A DNA stretch of 64,000 nucleotides from Bradyrhizobium sp. CCBAU 51765 (GTDB lineage: Bacteria > Pseudomonadota > Alphaproteobacteria > Rhizobiales > Xanthobacteraceae): contig NZ_CP030038.1 of assembly GCF_015291725.1 (NCBI RefSeq), positions 5,321,001 through 5,385,000 of the forward strand. Direction: 5' to 3'. Made by a program: the position numbers and the translations under genes. The notes beneath the pieces were generated by a model that did no database searches, had not been told where the DNA came from, and saw only the letters and a list, made by a program, of their open reading frames with translations. Below, in pieces: positions 1 through 7,368 of this stretch; positions within the stretch are counted from its first letter, which is position 1; each line of letters starts with the position of its first letter.

Positions 1-113
1 ACAACCCCATGCACAGTAGCGATGTCGTTGTTTGCAAAGGCGAATTGTTTGAGGGTCGATCGACACCGCCATTGCCGCTTTGACTCGTCGGGCAAAACAG
101 GGGCATGATGGCA

Positions 114-467
114 TCATCGCGCAGGCTGCCGCCCCTGCAGCTCAATCCAAATTTTCTCGCCCATGATCCGCGCCGGATAAAGCCGCAGCGGCGGGCTCGG
201 CCATCCCGCACTGATCGCGCCATCGCGCAAATCGAATGAAGCGGCATGGCGGGGACACTTGAGGCGCCCGGCCGTCACCTGCCCCAAGGCCAGATCCGCC
301 TGTTCGTGCGGGCACGCACGTTCGCAGGCGACGACGTTGCCCTCGTTCCAGATCACGAGCAGGTCGCGCCCGGGGACGCGGACGATCGTCTCCGCCTTCA
401 GCCGGTCGAGATCGCAGACGGCAATCCACCCGGCCCCATCACCCACCGAGATAGGCCTTGCGCACAT
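114..467 (-). CDS. small Rieske [2Fe-2S] ferredoxin-like protein
   Basis: A 117-residue protein carrying the two Rieske half-motifs, CPH near residue 52 and CPRH near residue 72, which supply the Cys and His ligands of a [2Fe-2S] cluster. It has no membrane anchor or large oxygenase domain, so it resembles the stand-alone ferredoxins that pass electrons to oxygenases or oxidases. It is the last gene of the leftward liv-type operon and its start lies inside livF. The ATG at 467 is used here; a GTG at 446 is equally possible because neither has a strong ribosome binding site. Its partner enzyme is unknown; the molybdenum hydroxylase upstream in the same gene series is a candidate by position only. 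Confidence 0.8.
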   Translation of the reverse strand: MCARPISVGDGAGWIAVCDLDRLKAETIVRVPGRDLLVIWNEGNVVACERACPHEQADLALGQVTAGRLKCPRHAASFDLRDGAISAGWPSPPLRLYPARIMGEKIWIELQGRQPAR

Positions 468-1143
468 GCTCGTTCGCGATCAGCTCGGAGCCGGCTCCGG
501 ACAGCACGATACGGCCGTTCTCGAGCAGATAGGCGTGGTCGCACATCTCGAGCGCGGCGAAGGCATTCTGCTCGACCAGCAGCACCGTGGTGCCGGCATC
601 GCGGATGCCGCGGATGATGGCAAAGGTGCGCTCGACGATGTTGGGCGCAAGCCCGAGCGATGGTTCGTCGAACATGATCAGCCGCGGTCGCGACATCAGC
701 GCGCGGCCGATCGCGAGCATCTGCTGCTCGCCGCCCGACAGCGTGCCAGCTGCCTGCCGTCGCCGCTCGGCGAGCCGCGGGAATTCCGCGTAGATGCGGT
801 CGCGGTCGGCCGCAATCTCGCCCGAACCACGACGGAGGTAAGCCCCCATGTCGAGATTCTCCTCGACGCTCATGTGCGGAAACACGCGCCGCCCTTCCGG
901 ACAATGCGCGATTCCGCTCGCCAGCACGCGCGGGGGCCTCGCCCCGGTGATGTCGATGCCCTCGAACCGCATCTGGCCCGAGCGTGGCGGCACGAGGCCG
1001 GAGATCGCGCGCAGCGTCGTGCTCTTGCCGGCGCCGTTGGCACCGATCAGCGCGACCAGCTGGCCGGCTTTCACCTCCAGCGAGATGCCGCGCAGCGCGG
1101 TGACGCCGCCATAGCCACAAACCATCTCGCGGATCTCAAGCAT
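439..1143 (-). CDS. livF: branched-chain amino acid-type ABC transporter ATPase (LivF)
   Basis: ABC ATPase of the LivF type, 234 residues from the ATG at 1143. Walker A is GANGAGKST, the signature is LSGGEQQ and Walker B ends in MFDEP, followed by SLGLAPN as is typical of LivF. It energises uptake of the ligand bound by the LivK-like protein encoded upstream. The reading frame is open back to 1230, but that extension lies inside livG. The ATG at 1143 is preceded by GGAG at a normal distance, so I chose it; an ATG at 1155 is an alternative. It overlaps livG by 8 bp and the Rieske gene by up to 29 bp. Confidence 0.9.
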   Translation of the reverse strand: MLEIREMVCGYGGVTALRGISLEVKAGQLVALIGANGAGKSTTLRAISGLVPPRSGQMRFEGIDITGARPPRVLASGIAHCPEGRRVFPHMSVEENLDMGAYLRRGSGEIAADRDRIYAEFPRLAERRRQAAGTLSGGEQQMLAIGRALMSRPRLIMFDEPSLGLAPNIVERTFAIIRGIRDAGTTVLLVEQNAFAALEMCDHAYLLENGRIVLSGAGSELIANEHVRKAYLGG

Positions 1144-1918
1144 GTCCCGCTCCATGTCCGAGATAGGCTTCGATGACCGCAGGGTCGTTGCGGATGACGT
1201 CGGGCGTCCCTTCCGCGATGATGCGGCCATAGTTGAGCACGACGATGCGGTCGGAGACCGTCATCACCATCGGCATGTCGTGCTCGACCAGGAGGATCGT
1301 GATGCCGCGGTCGCGAATGCTGCGGATCAGCTCGACGAAGCGGTGGGTTTCCGAGGCATTCATGCCGGACACCGGCTCGTCGAGCAGCAGCATCGATGGT
1401 TCTGCCGCGAGCGCCAGCGCGACACCGACGAGACGCTGCTCGCCGTAGGAAAGTGAGCCCGCTGCATCGTGCGCGCGGCGTTCGAGCCCAACCCATTCCA
1501 GCAGCTCACCCGCCCGCTGCCGCAGTCGGCGCTCCGAGGCGCGCGCGCCGGGCAGGCCGAGAATGGCGTCGATCAGCCGGACGCGGCCCTGTCGATGCAG
1601 GCCGATCAGGAGATTGTCGTGGACGGTGTCGTTGGGGAATACGCTGGTGCGCTGAAAGGTGCGGATCAGGCCGAGATCGGCGATCTGGTGCGGCTTCAAA
1701 CCGGCGAGCGCCGTGTTGCGATAGGTCACGCGGCCGGCGCTCGGCGTCAGGAAGCCGGTCATAACGTTGAAGGCAGTGGTCTTACCGGCGCCGTTCGGCC
1801 CAATGAGGCTGACGATCTCGCCCTCCCCGACCGTAAAACTCATGTCGGAGATCGCGACCAGGCCGCCAAAGCGGACCGCCACCTGATCGATCGTCATGGC
1901 AATGCTGCGCGCCGTCAT
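1136..1918 (-). CDS. livG: branched-chain amino acid-type ABC transporter ATPase (LivG)
   Basis: ABC ATPase of the LivG type, 260 residues. Walker A is GPNGAGKTT, the signature region is LSYGEQR (a Y replaces the second Ser/Gly of LSGGEQ, common in LivG), and Walker B is LLLDEPVSGMN. It pairs with LivF as the second nucleotide-binding subunit on the cytoplasmic face. The start ATG at 1918 shares bases with the livM stop (TGATG), so translation is probably coupled. Confidence 0.9.
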   Translation of the reverse strand: MTARSIAMTIDQVAVRFGGLVAISDMSFTVGEGEIVSLIGPNGAGKTTAFNVMTGFLTPSAGRVTYRNTALAGLKPHQIADLGLIRTFQRTSVFPNDTVHDNLLIGLHRQGRVRLIDAILGLPGARASERRLRQRAGELLEWVGLERRAHDAAGSLSYGEQRLVGVALALAAEPSMLLLDEPVSGMNASETHRFVELIRSIRDRGITILLVEHDMPMVMTVSDRIVVLNYGRIIAEGTPDVIRNDPAVIEAYLGHGAGHA

Positions 1919-2964
1919 CACGCCGGCTCCTTGGCAGCGGTCTCGGCCAGAGCGACGGGCGACGGCGCCGTACGCCCGGTCCGTCGCCGCCTAAATCGCT
2001 GCGCGAGCGACGGCACGATGCCACGCGGCAGCACGAACAGGATGGCGATCAGCACGCCACCATAGGCGATCCACTGCGCTTCCGGCGCCATCACCGGACG
2101 GAGCGCGACCGGCAGCAGCCCGAAGATGAGCCCGCCGACGACGGGCCCGGCCAGCGAGCCTTTGCCGCCGGTGATGACCATGATCACCATGGTGACGGTG
2201 TTGATGAAGGCGAACACTTCGGGATCGATGATCCGGATGTAGTGCGCATAGAGGCTGCCGGCTGCGCCTGCGATCGCAGCCGAGATCACGGCTGCGATCG
2301 TCAAGGTCCTGGTCACGTCGATGCCGACGGAGACAGCCAGCGTCTCGTTCTCCATCAGGCCACGCATGGAGCGGCCGAAATGGGAATGAACGAGCCGCGC
2401 GATCAGGAGATAGGCGATGAGCGCGACGACCAGCACGAGATAGTAGTTCTGCAGCTTGGTGCGCAGCGTCAATTCGCCGACGCCCGGCAAGGGCAACGCG
2501 ATGGAGGGGATGTTGGTCAACGCCAGCGGGCCCTGTGTCAGCTCGACCCAGTTCAGCGCGACCAGCCGGACCACCTCGGCAAAGGAGATCGTCACGATGA
2601 CGAAATAGGCGCCGCGGACGCGGAACGAGAGCAGCCCGACGAAATAGCCGCACAATCCGGCAACGATGATTGCCAGCACGAAGCCCGCGATCGGCGGCCA
2701 GGGCGCGTGGACGAGGCGCACGTCTCCGGGCAGGCCGACGTCGAAACCGAGTGACGTCAGCGCGCTGACATAGGCGCCGATGCCGAAGAAGGCGATGTGA
2801 CCGAGGCTGAGCTGGCCGGTGAATCCGAGCAGCAGATTGAGGCTCATTGCGCCGATGACGAATATCCCGGTCGTGATCAGGGCATTCAGGAGATAGGGGT
2901 CGCGCAGCCAGAGCGGGACCGAGGCAAGCGCTGCGACGGCAAGAATGGTGATGATTGCCTTCAT
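1918..2964 (-). CDS. livM: branched-chain amino acid-type ABC transporter permease (LivM)
   Basis: Polytopic inner-membrane protein of about 348 residues with the LivM hallmark segment around SLNLLLGFTGQLSLGHIAFF and roughly nine to ten hydrophobic segments. It forms the translocation pore together with LivH. The start is the ATG at 2964, which overlaps the livH stop as ATGA; the frame stays open far upstream, but that part is out-of-frame livH sequence with no transporter similarity. The C-terminus carries a basic, Arg-rich tail. Confidence 0.9.
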   Translation of the reverse strand: MKAIITILAVAALASVPLWLRDPYLLNALITTGIFVIGAMSLNLLLGFTGQLSLGHIAFFGIGAYVSALTSLGFDVGLPGDVRLVHAPWPPIAGFVLAIIVAGLCGYFVGLLSFRVRGAYFVIVTISFAEVVRLVALNWVELTQGPLALTNIPSIALPLPGVGELTLRTKLQNYYLVLVVALIAYLLIARLVHSHFGRSMRGLMENETLAVSVGIDVTRTLTIAAVISAAIAGAAGSLYAHYIRIIDPEVFAFINTVTMVIMVITGGKGSLAGPVVGGLIFGLLPVALRPVMAPEAQWIAYGGVLIAILFVLPRGIVPSLAQRFRRRRTGRTAPSPVALAETAAKEPA

Positions 2965-3833
2965 CCGACGCGCTCCGCGCGCGCGAACAGGCCGGTCGGC
3001 CGGAAGATCAGCACAGCGATGATGATGAGGAAGCCCATGGCATCGCGGTAGCCCGACGAGACGTAGCCGGCGCCCAGCTCTTCGGCTAGCGCCAGAATGA
3101 AGCCGCCGATCACGGCGCCCGTGATGTTGCCGAGACCGCCGAGGATGACGATGGCGAACGCCTTGACGGCGGCAAGATCGCCCATTTGCGGGAAGATCAC
3201 GTAGACCGGCCCGAGCAGCGCGCCCGCGGCGGCCGCCAGGCTGGAGCCGATCGCGAAGGTCGAGGTGTAGATCATGTCGACATTGACGCCCATCAGCGAG
3301 GCCGTGTCGTGGTCCTGGAACGTCGCCCGCATGGCGCGGCCCAGGCTGGTCTTGTTGATTAAGAGATACGTCACCAGGATCAGAAGCGCCGCGGCGGCGA
3401 GCACGAACAGGCGGAGCCAGGACACCGACACCGGTCCGAGCACCAGCGGCGCCTCGGGAAACGGCGTCGTCACTGATTTGGCGACCCCGCCCCAGATCCA
3501 CAGCGTGCCCGACTGCATCGCGATCCAGGCGCCGATCATCACCAGCATGGTGGTGTCGATGTCGGAGCCGCGCAGCGGCCGCAGCAATGTCAGCTCGATG
3601 GCCGCCCCGAGCAGCCATCCGGCCAGCACGGCCACCGGCAGCGCGAGAAAGAAATTCAGCCCGAGCTGCTGCACCACGATGAACATGATGTAGGCCCCGA
3701 ACGTGTAGAGCACGCCATGCGTGAAGTTGACCACGTTCATGATGCCGAAGATCAGGGTGAGCCCGATGCCCAGCAGCGCATAGGTGCCGCCGAGCACGAG
3801 CATGTTGATCAGATGCTGGAAGAATTCGCTCAA
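2961..3833 (-). CDS. livH: branched-chain amino acid-type ABC transporter permease (LivH)
   Basis: Inner-membrane permease of 290 residues, the usual LivH length. The N-terminus contains GGTYALLGIGLTLIFGIMNV followed by NFTHG, the LivH signature, and the C-terminal third contains the conserved AFAIVILGGLGNITGAVIGG. It is separated from livK by about 280 bp that hold an inverted repeat pair, while livM, livG and livF follow with overlaps. The substrate class cannot be read from the permease alone: LivH homologues move amino acids, amides, urea and aromatic acids. Confidence 0.9.
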   Translation of the reverse strand: MSEFFQHLINMLVLGGTYALLGIGLTLIFGIMNVVNFTHGVLYTFGAYIMFIVVQQLGLNFFLALPVAVLAGWLLGAAIELTLLRPLRGSDIDTTMLVMIGAWIAMQSGTLWIWGGVAKSVTTPFPEAPLVLGPVSVSWLRLFVLAAAALLILVTYLLINKTSLGRAMRATFQDHDTASLMGVNVDMIYTSTFAIGSSLAAAAGALLGPVYVIFPQMGDLAAVKAFAIVILGGLGNITGAVIGGFILALAEELGAGYVSSGYRDAMGFLIIIAVLIFRPTGLFARAERVG

Positions 3834-3952
3834 GACTGGTCCTGGATGTTGCGGATGCCGGCAAGGGCCGCAACGTGCCGCCCTCGCCCGGGATTTAGGA
3901 TGCTAAAGCGGAACGGCTTTAGGTTGGATCGATGACCGCGGCGGCTTGCTCA

Positions 3953-4068
3953 CCTCTCCCGCTTGCGGGAGAGGTCGGCGCGGAGCGCCGGGTGAGGGTT
4001 CTATCCTCTTGGGGACTCCCACCGCGGAGACACCCTCTCCCCAACCCTCTCCCGCAAGCGGGAGAGGG
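3953..4068. repeat. paired palindromic repeat in the livK-livH gap
   Basis: Two near-identical 22-24 bp palindromes, at 3953-3974 and 4045-4068, each built on CTCTCCCGC and its complement around a TTGC or CAAG centre, and about 70 bp apart. The intervening sequence contains GCGCGGAGCGCC-type dyads and CACCCTCTCCCCAACCCTC. Each palindrome is a strong hairpin; together they could also pair as one long stem. Elements like this are dispersed repeats in Bradyrhizobium-type genomes. Lying between the binding-protein gene and the permease genes, the structure may protect upstream mRNA or lower permease expression; that role is inference. Confidence 0.75.
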
Positions 4069-4115
4069 AGCGCACCTGCATCACGGCTCGCAATCGGACC
4101 TAGCTTCATCATGCT

Positions 4116-5270
4116 CTAGAGCGTCTTCATCCCGACCTTGCCGTCGTTGATCTCGATGAGATAGACGTTCGGCTGGCTCTGCCCGCTCTCCTTGCCCTCG
4201 GGGCCGGACTTGCGGAACACGATGTCGCCGTTGAGGCCCTTGATGTTGATCTGCCAGAGCGCGGCCTTGATCGCGGCAGGCTCGACCTTGCCGGCCTTCT
4301 CAATCGCGGCCGCGGCGGTGCGGATGCCGTCATAGCCGCGGAAGCTTTCGGTGCAGCCTGCGAAGTCGAAGCCGCGCTTCTTCCATTCCGTGATGAAGTA
4401 GTTGGTCGCTTCCGGATTCGGCGTCTTGTCCGGGAACCAGGGCAGGAAGGTCGTCAGATGCATGGTGCCGTTGGCGGCGGCTCCCGCCTGGGCGATGATC
4501 TGGTCCGGATTCTGCGAGCCGCCGGTGGTGATGATCCGCTTCTTCAGGCCCAGCGCCGCGGCCTGCTTGAAGATCAGGGTGAGTTGGTCGACCGCGGTCG
4601 TGACGATGACCGTCTCGGAATCCGAGCTCTTGATCTTGGAGAGCTGCGCGCTCATGTCCTGCGCGCCCTGGTCCATGGTCTCGACCAAGCCGATGCTGAT
4701 GCCCTTCTCCTTCATCATCTTGCTGAAATCCTCGGCGGTGCCGCGGCCCCAGTCGTTGTTGATGACGAGGAAATCGACCTTCTTCAGCGCGAGCTTGTCG
4801 ACGATTCCCTTGAACGCCGCGGCCTCGACCGCCGAGGGCGGCGAGATGCGGAAGATGAAGGGATTGCCCGTCGTCGTGATCTTGCCCGAGGACGAGGTCT
4901 CGACCACCATCGGGGTCTCGTATTCCATCAGCTTCGGCATCACCGCGAGCGTCAGGCTCGAGCCCCAGGCGCCCATCAGCACCGGCACCTTGTCGCTGGT
5001 GATCAGCTTCTCGGCGACGGCAGCAGCTTCGGTCGGGTTGCTCTTGTTGTCTTCGATCACCAGCTCGATCTTCTTGCCGAGGATGCCCCCCTTGGCGTTG
5101 ATCTCGTCGGCGGCGATCTTGGCGCCGTTGACGACGTAAGTGCCTGACGCCGCGAACGCGCCGGTGAGCGGCTCGTTGACGCCGATCTTGATGGTCTGCG
5201 CCCCGGCCGTGCCGCCGATCAAGGTCGTCGCCAGCGCGATTGTCCGAACCAATCCGAGTGCTCGTGTCAT
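4116..5270 (-). CDS. livK: ABC transporter periplasmic substrate-binding protein (LivK-like)
   Basis: Type I periplasmic binding protein of 384 residues starting at the ATG at 5270, with a signal peptide ending in GGTAGA. The mature N-terminus IKIGVNEPLTGAFAASGTYV is typical of the Peripla_BP_6 family. The open frame continues upstream to 5687, but that part is antisense-like sequence from the neighbouring gene, and the signal peptide fixes the start. It delivers ligand to LivHMGF. Position downstream of an amidohydrolase and a molybdenum hydroxylase suggests an aromatic or heterocyclic ligand instead of leucine; this is inference. Confidence 0.88.
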   Translation of the reverse strand: MTRALGLVRTIALATTLIGGTAGAQTIKIGVNEPLTGAFAASGTYVVNGAKIAADEINAKGGILGKKIELVIEDNKSNPTEAAAVAEKLITSDKVPVLMGAWGSSLTLAVMPKLMEYETPMVVETSSSGKITTTGNPFIFRISPPSAVEAAAFKGIVDKLALKKVDFLVINNDWGRGTAEDFSKMMKEKGISIGLVETMDQGAQDMSAQLSKIKSSDSETVIVTTAVDQLTLIFKQAAALGLKKRIITTGGSQNPDQIIAQAGAAANGTMHLTTFLPWFPDKTPNPEATNYFITEWKKRGFDFAGCTESFRGYDGIRTAAAAIEKAGKVEPAAIKAALWQINIKGLNGDIVFRKSGPEGKESGQSQPNVYLIEINDGKVGMKTL

Positions 5271-5330
5271 GTTGTCTCTCCAAATCCAACGCTGTTGATG
5301 TCTTAAGTCAGTCCAGGCTTCGTCACTCCC

Positions 5331-5346
5331 GGTGTGCGAGCACACC
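5331..5346 (-). promoter_or_regulatory. small hairpin after the CoxS-CoxG gene
   Basis: A perfect 6-bp stem, GGTGTG/CACACC, closed by a four-base loop, immediately downstream of the stop codon at 5348-5350 and upstream of livK. No U-run follows it on the minus strand, so it is not a classic terminator; it may be an mRNA processing or stability element between the enzyme and transporter parts of the operon. Seen directly; function is a guess. Confidence 0.3.
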
Positions 5347-5347
5347 G

Positions 5348-6535
5348 TCACCCCGCCTCGCTCCGGCGGCCAAAGATGCGGGCGATCCGTGCGCGCAAAA
5401 CGTCCGACGCAATCGACCAGAAGCTCAGCTCCGCCGGCGTCCCCGGCCCTGACGGCACGCCGGACATGTGGCGATCGAGATTGGCGGCGAAGTCCGCGAC
5501 CAGGCGTTTGGCGAGATCGCGCACCAGGCCGGGACGGCCGATTTGGGCCAGCATTCCCGTGAGCGTGTAGCCGATCGACAGCTCGACCGCGGTCGCCGCA
5601 CCGCCTTCGAGCGGCAGCAGGCGATAACGGATCTCGCCTTGCGTCGCCGAATGGCTGCGCTGGTCGGTGCCGATGCCGACGATGCACCCGGAGAGCGTCG
5701 CGGGATCGCGCGCGACGCGCGCAGCACCCTCGAAGCTTGCTGCGATCGGCCCGAGCTTCACGCGGATCGATCCTTCCACGCGCTCCGGCCTCGGCGACGC
5801 TGTCAGCGACACGCCGGGAAGGCAGGCGGCAATGCCCGCGATATCGTCGAACATCGCGAACACCTTCGCCGGCGCGTGCGGCAGCGTGAAGCGCTGGTCG
5901 AGAACGGTCGCCGGGGTGAAATCGGGAATGGTGCCGCGCGCGACGCTCTCGGACGCCGGAGCCGCCACCGTGTGCGCGGGCTGCGGGTCGTATCGGCCGG
6001 ATTCAGCTCGCCCCGAGCCGGCCGGACCGAGGATGGTCCTGCCGCCGTCGGCCAGCGGCGCGACATTGCGCGCGCGCCTCGCCTCGATCACGGACTGCAC
6101 CGCGCGCACGATGCCGACATAGCCGGTGCAGCGGCAGAGATTGCCGCTGAGACCGACGCGAATGCGCCGCTCGTCGGCATCGGGCAGACGCAGCACGAGG
6201 TCGCGGGCGGAGACCAGCATCCCCGGCGTGCAATAGCCGCATTGCAGCGCATGCTCGCGGGTGAAGGCGGCGCGCAGCTCGGTCGTGACCTCGTCCTCGT
6301 CGAGACCCTCGATCGTGGTGACGTCGGCGCCCTCGCAGGCCGCCGCATAGGTGATGCAGGAGCGCGCCGGCACGCCGTCGAGCAGCACGGTGCAGGCGCC
6401 GCAGACGCCGTGCTCGCAGCCGAGATGGGTGCCGGTCAGGTCGAGCTTGTCGCGAACGAAATCGGCAAGGCTGGTGCGCGGCTCGGCCGACAGCTCCACA
6501 GCGCGGCGATTGACCTGAAGCGTGATCGTGCTCAT
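5348..6535 (-). CDS. xanthine dehydrogenase-family [2Fe-2S] subunit fused to a CoxG/SRPBCC domain
   Basis: A 395-residue two-part protein. Residues 1-155 are the small iron-sulfur subunit of a molybdenum hydroxylase: plant-type cluster ligands Cys40, Cys45, Cys48 and Cys60, and second-cluster ligands Cys99, Cys102, Cys134 and Cys136. After a linker, residues about 205-360 form a CoxG/SRPBCC domain (LPHAPAKVFAMFDDI onwards), a family linked to maturation or membrane docking of CO-dehydrogenase-like enzymes. These are usually separate genes. It overlaps the FAD-subunit gene by 4 bp and would work with the proteins at 6532-7368 and 7365-9758. Confidence 0.9.
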   Translation of the reverse strand: MSTITLQVNRRAVELSAEPRTSLADFVRDKLDLTGTHLGCEHGVCGACTVLLDGVPARSCITYAAACEGADVTTIEGLDEDEVTTELRAAFTREHALQCGYCTPGMLVSARDLVLRLPDADERRIRVGLSGNLCRCTGYVGIVRAVQSVIEARRARNVAPLADGGRTILGPAGSGRAESGRYDPQPAHTVAAPASESVARGTIPDFTPATVLDQRFTLPHAPAKVFAMFDDIAGIAACLPGVSLTASPRPERVEGSIRVKLGPIAASFEGAARVARDPATLSGCIVGIGTDQRSHSATQGEIRYRLLPLEGGAATAVELSIGYTLTGMLAQIGRPGLVRDLAKRLVADFAANLDRHMSGVPSGPGTPAELSFWSIASDVLRARIARIFGRRSEAG

Positions 6536-7368
6536 GCCGCCGCCACCTGGACGGCGCGCCTCAGCACGCTGACATGGATATGGCGTTGCGCGGCATCGTC
6601 AATGCCCGCCCGGGACAGAAGGGCGTCGGCCACGCGGAGATCGAAACGCTGCTTGTAGTCGGCTGTAATGCGACCGCCGAACAGCTCGGCGGCGTCGGTG
6701 ATGACAATGGGGGTCGTGTCGATCGCGCCGATCACGATGCGCGCCGAAGCCGCGGCGGGATCGATCAGGACCGCGCCGATGGCATGGGCGAACTCGCCGG
6801 TCTTGCGGCAGCTCTTGGCATAGCCCCAATGCGCCGAGGCCGATCGCGCCGGCACATGGACCGCCTCGACGATCTCGCCCGTGTGCAGCGCGGATTCCAG
6901 CGCACCTACCACGAACGTCTCGACGGGCATCGTGCGCGTGCCGGCAAGGCTGCGCAGCGTCACCCGTGCGCCCAAAGCGGCGAGCGCCGAAATCCAATCC
7001 GCGGCGGGATCGGCATGGCTGAGCGAACCGCCGATCGTGCCGCGGTTGCGCACGGCGCGATAGGCGATGTTGGCGGCGACGCCGCGCATGGCCCCGCGGG
7101 TCACGTCGGCCGCGCGCCCGTCTTCGATATCGGCGTGGGTGACCAGGGCCCCGAGCACGAGCTCACCGCCGGAAATCTCGGCGCGCTTGAGCTCGGCCAG
7201 GCCGGAAATATCCACGATCAGCTCCGGCTGAACCAGCCGCAGATTGAGCATGGGGCCGAGCGACTGTCCGCCGGCGATGATTTTGGCCGATCCATTGCTT
7301 GCGGCCAGCATCGACAGGGCGGCGGTGAGATCGCGCGGGCGTTCATAGGCGAAGGGCGCGGGCTTCAT
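6532..7368 (-). CDS. xanthine dehydrogenase-family FAD-binding subunit
   Basis: Medium subunit of a molybdenum hydroxylase, 278 residues. The FAD-binding signature IIAGGQSLGPMLNLRL lies near residue 31 and RAVRNRGTIGGSLSHADPA, which contacts the flavin, lies near residue 105. It takes electrons from the [2Fe-2S] subunit. Its start overlaps the large-subunit stop and its stop overlaps the small-subunit start, so all three subunits are translationally coupled in the order large, medium, small. Confidence 0.92.
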   Translation of the reverse strand: MKPAPFAYERPRDLTAALSMLAASNGSAKIIAGGQSLGPMLNLRLVQPELIVDISGLAELKRAEISGGELVLGALVTHADIEDGRAADVTRGAMRGVAANIAYRAVRNRGTIGGSLSHADPAADWISALAALGARVTLRSLAGTRTMPVETFVVGALESALHTGEIVEAVHVPARSASAHWGYAKSCRKTGEFAHAIGAVLIDPAAASARIVIGAIDTTPIVITDAAELFGGRITADYKQRFDLRVADALLSRAGIDDAAQRHIHVSVLRRAVQVAAA

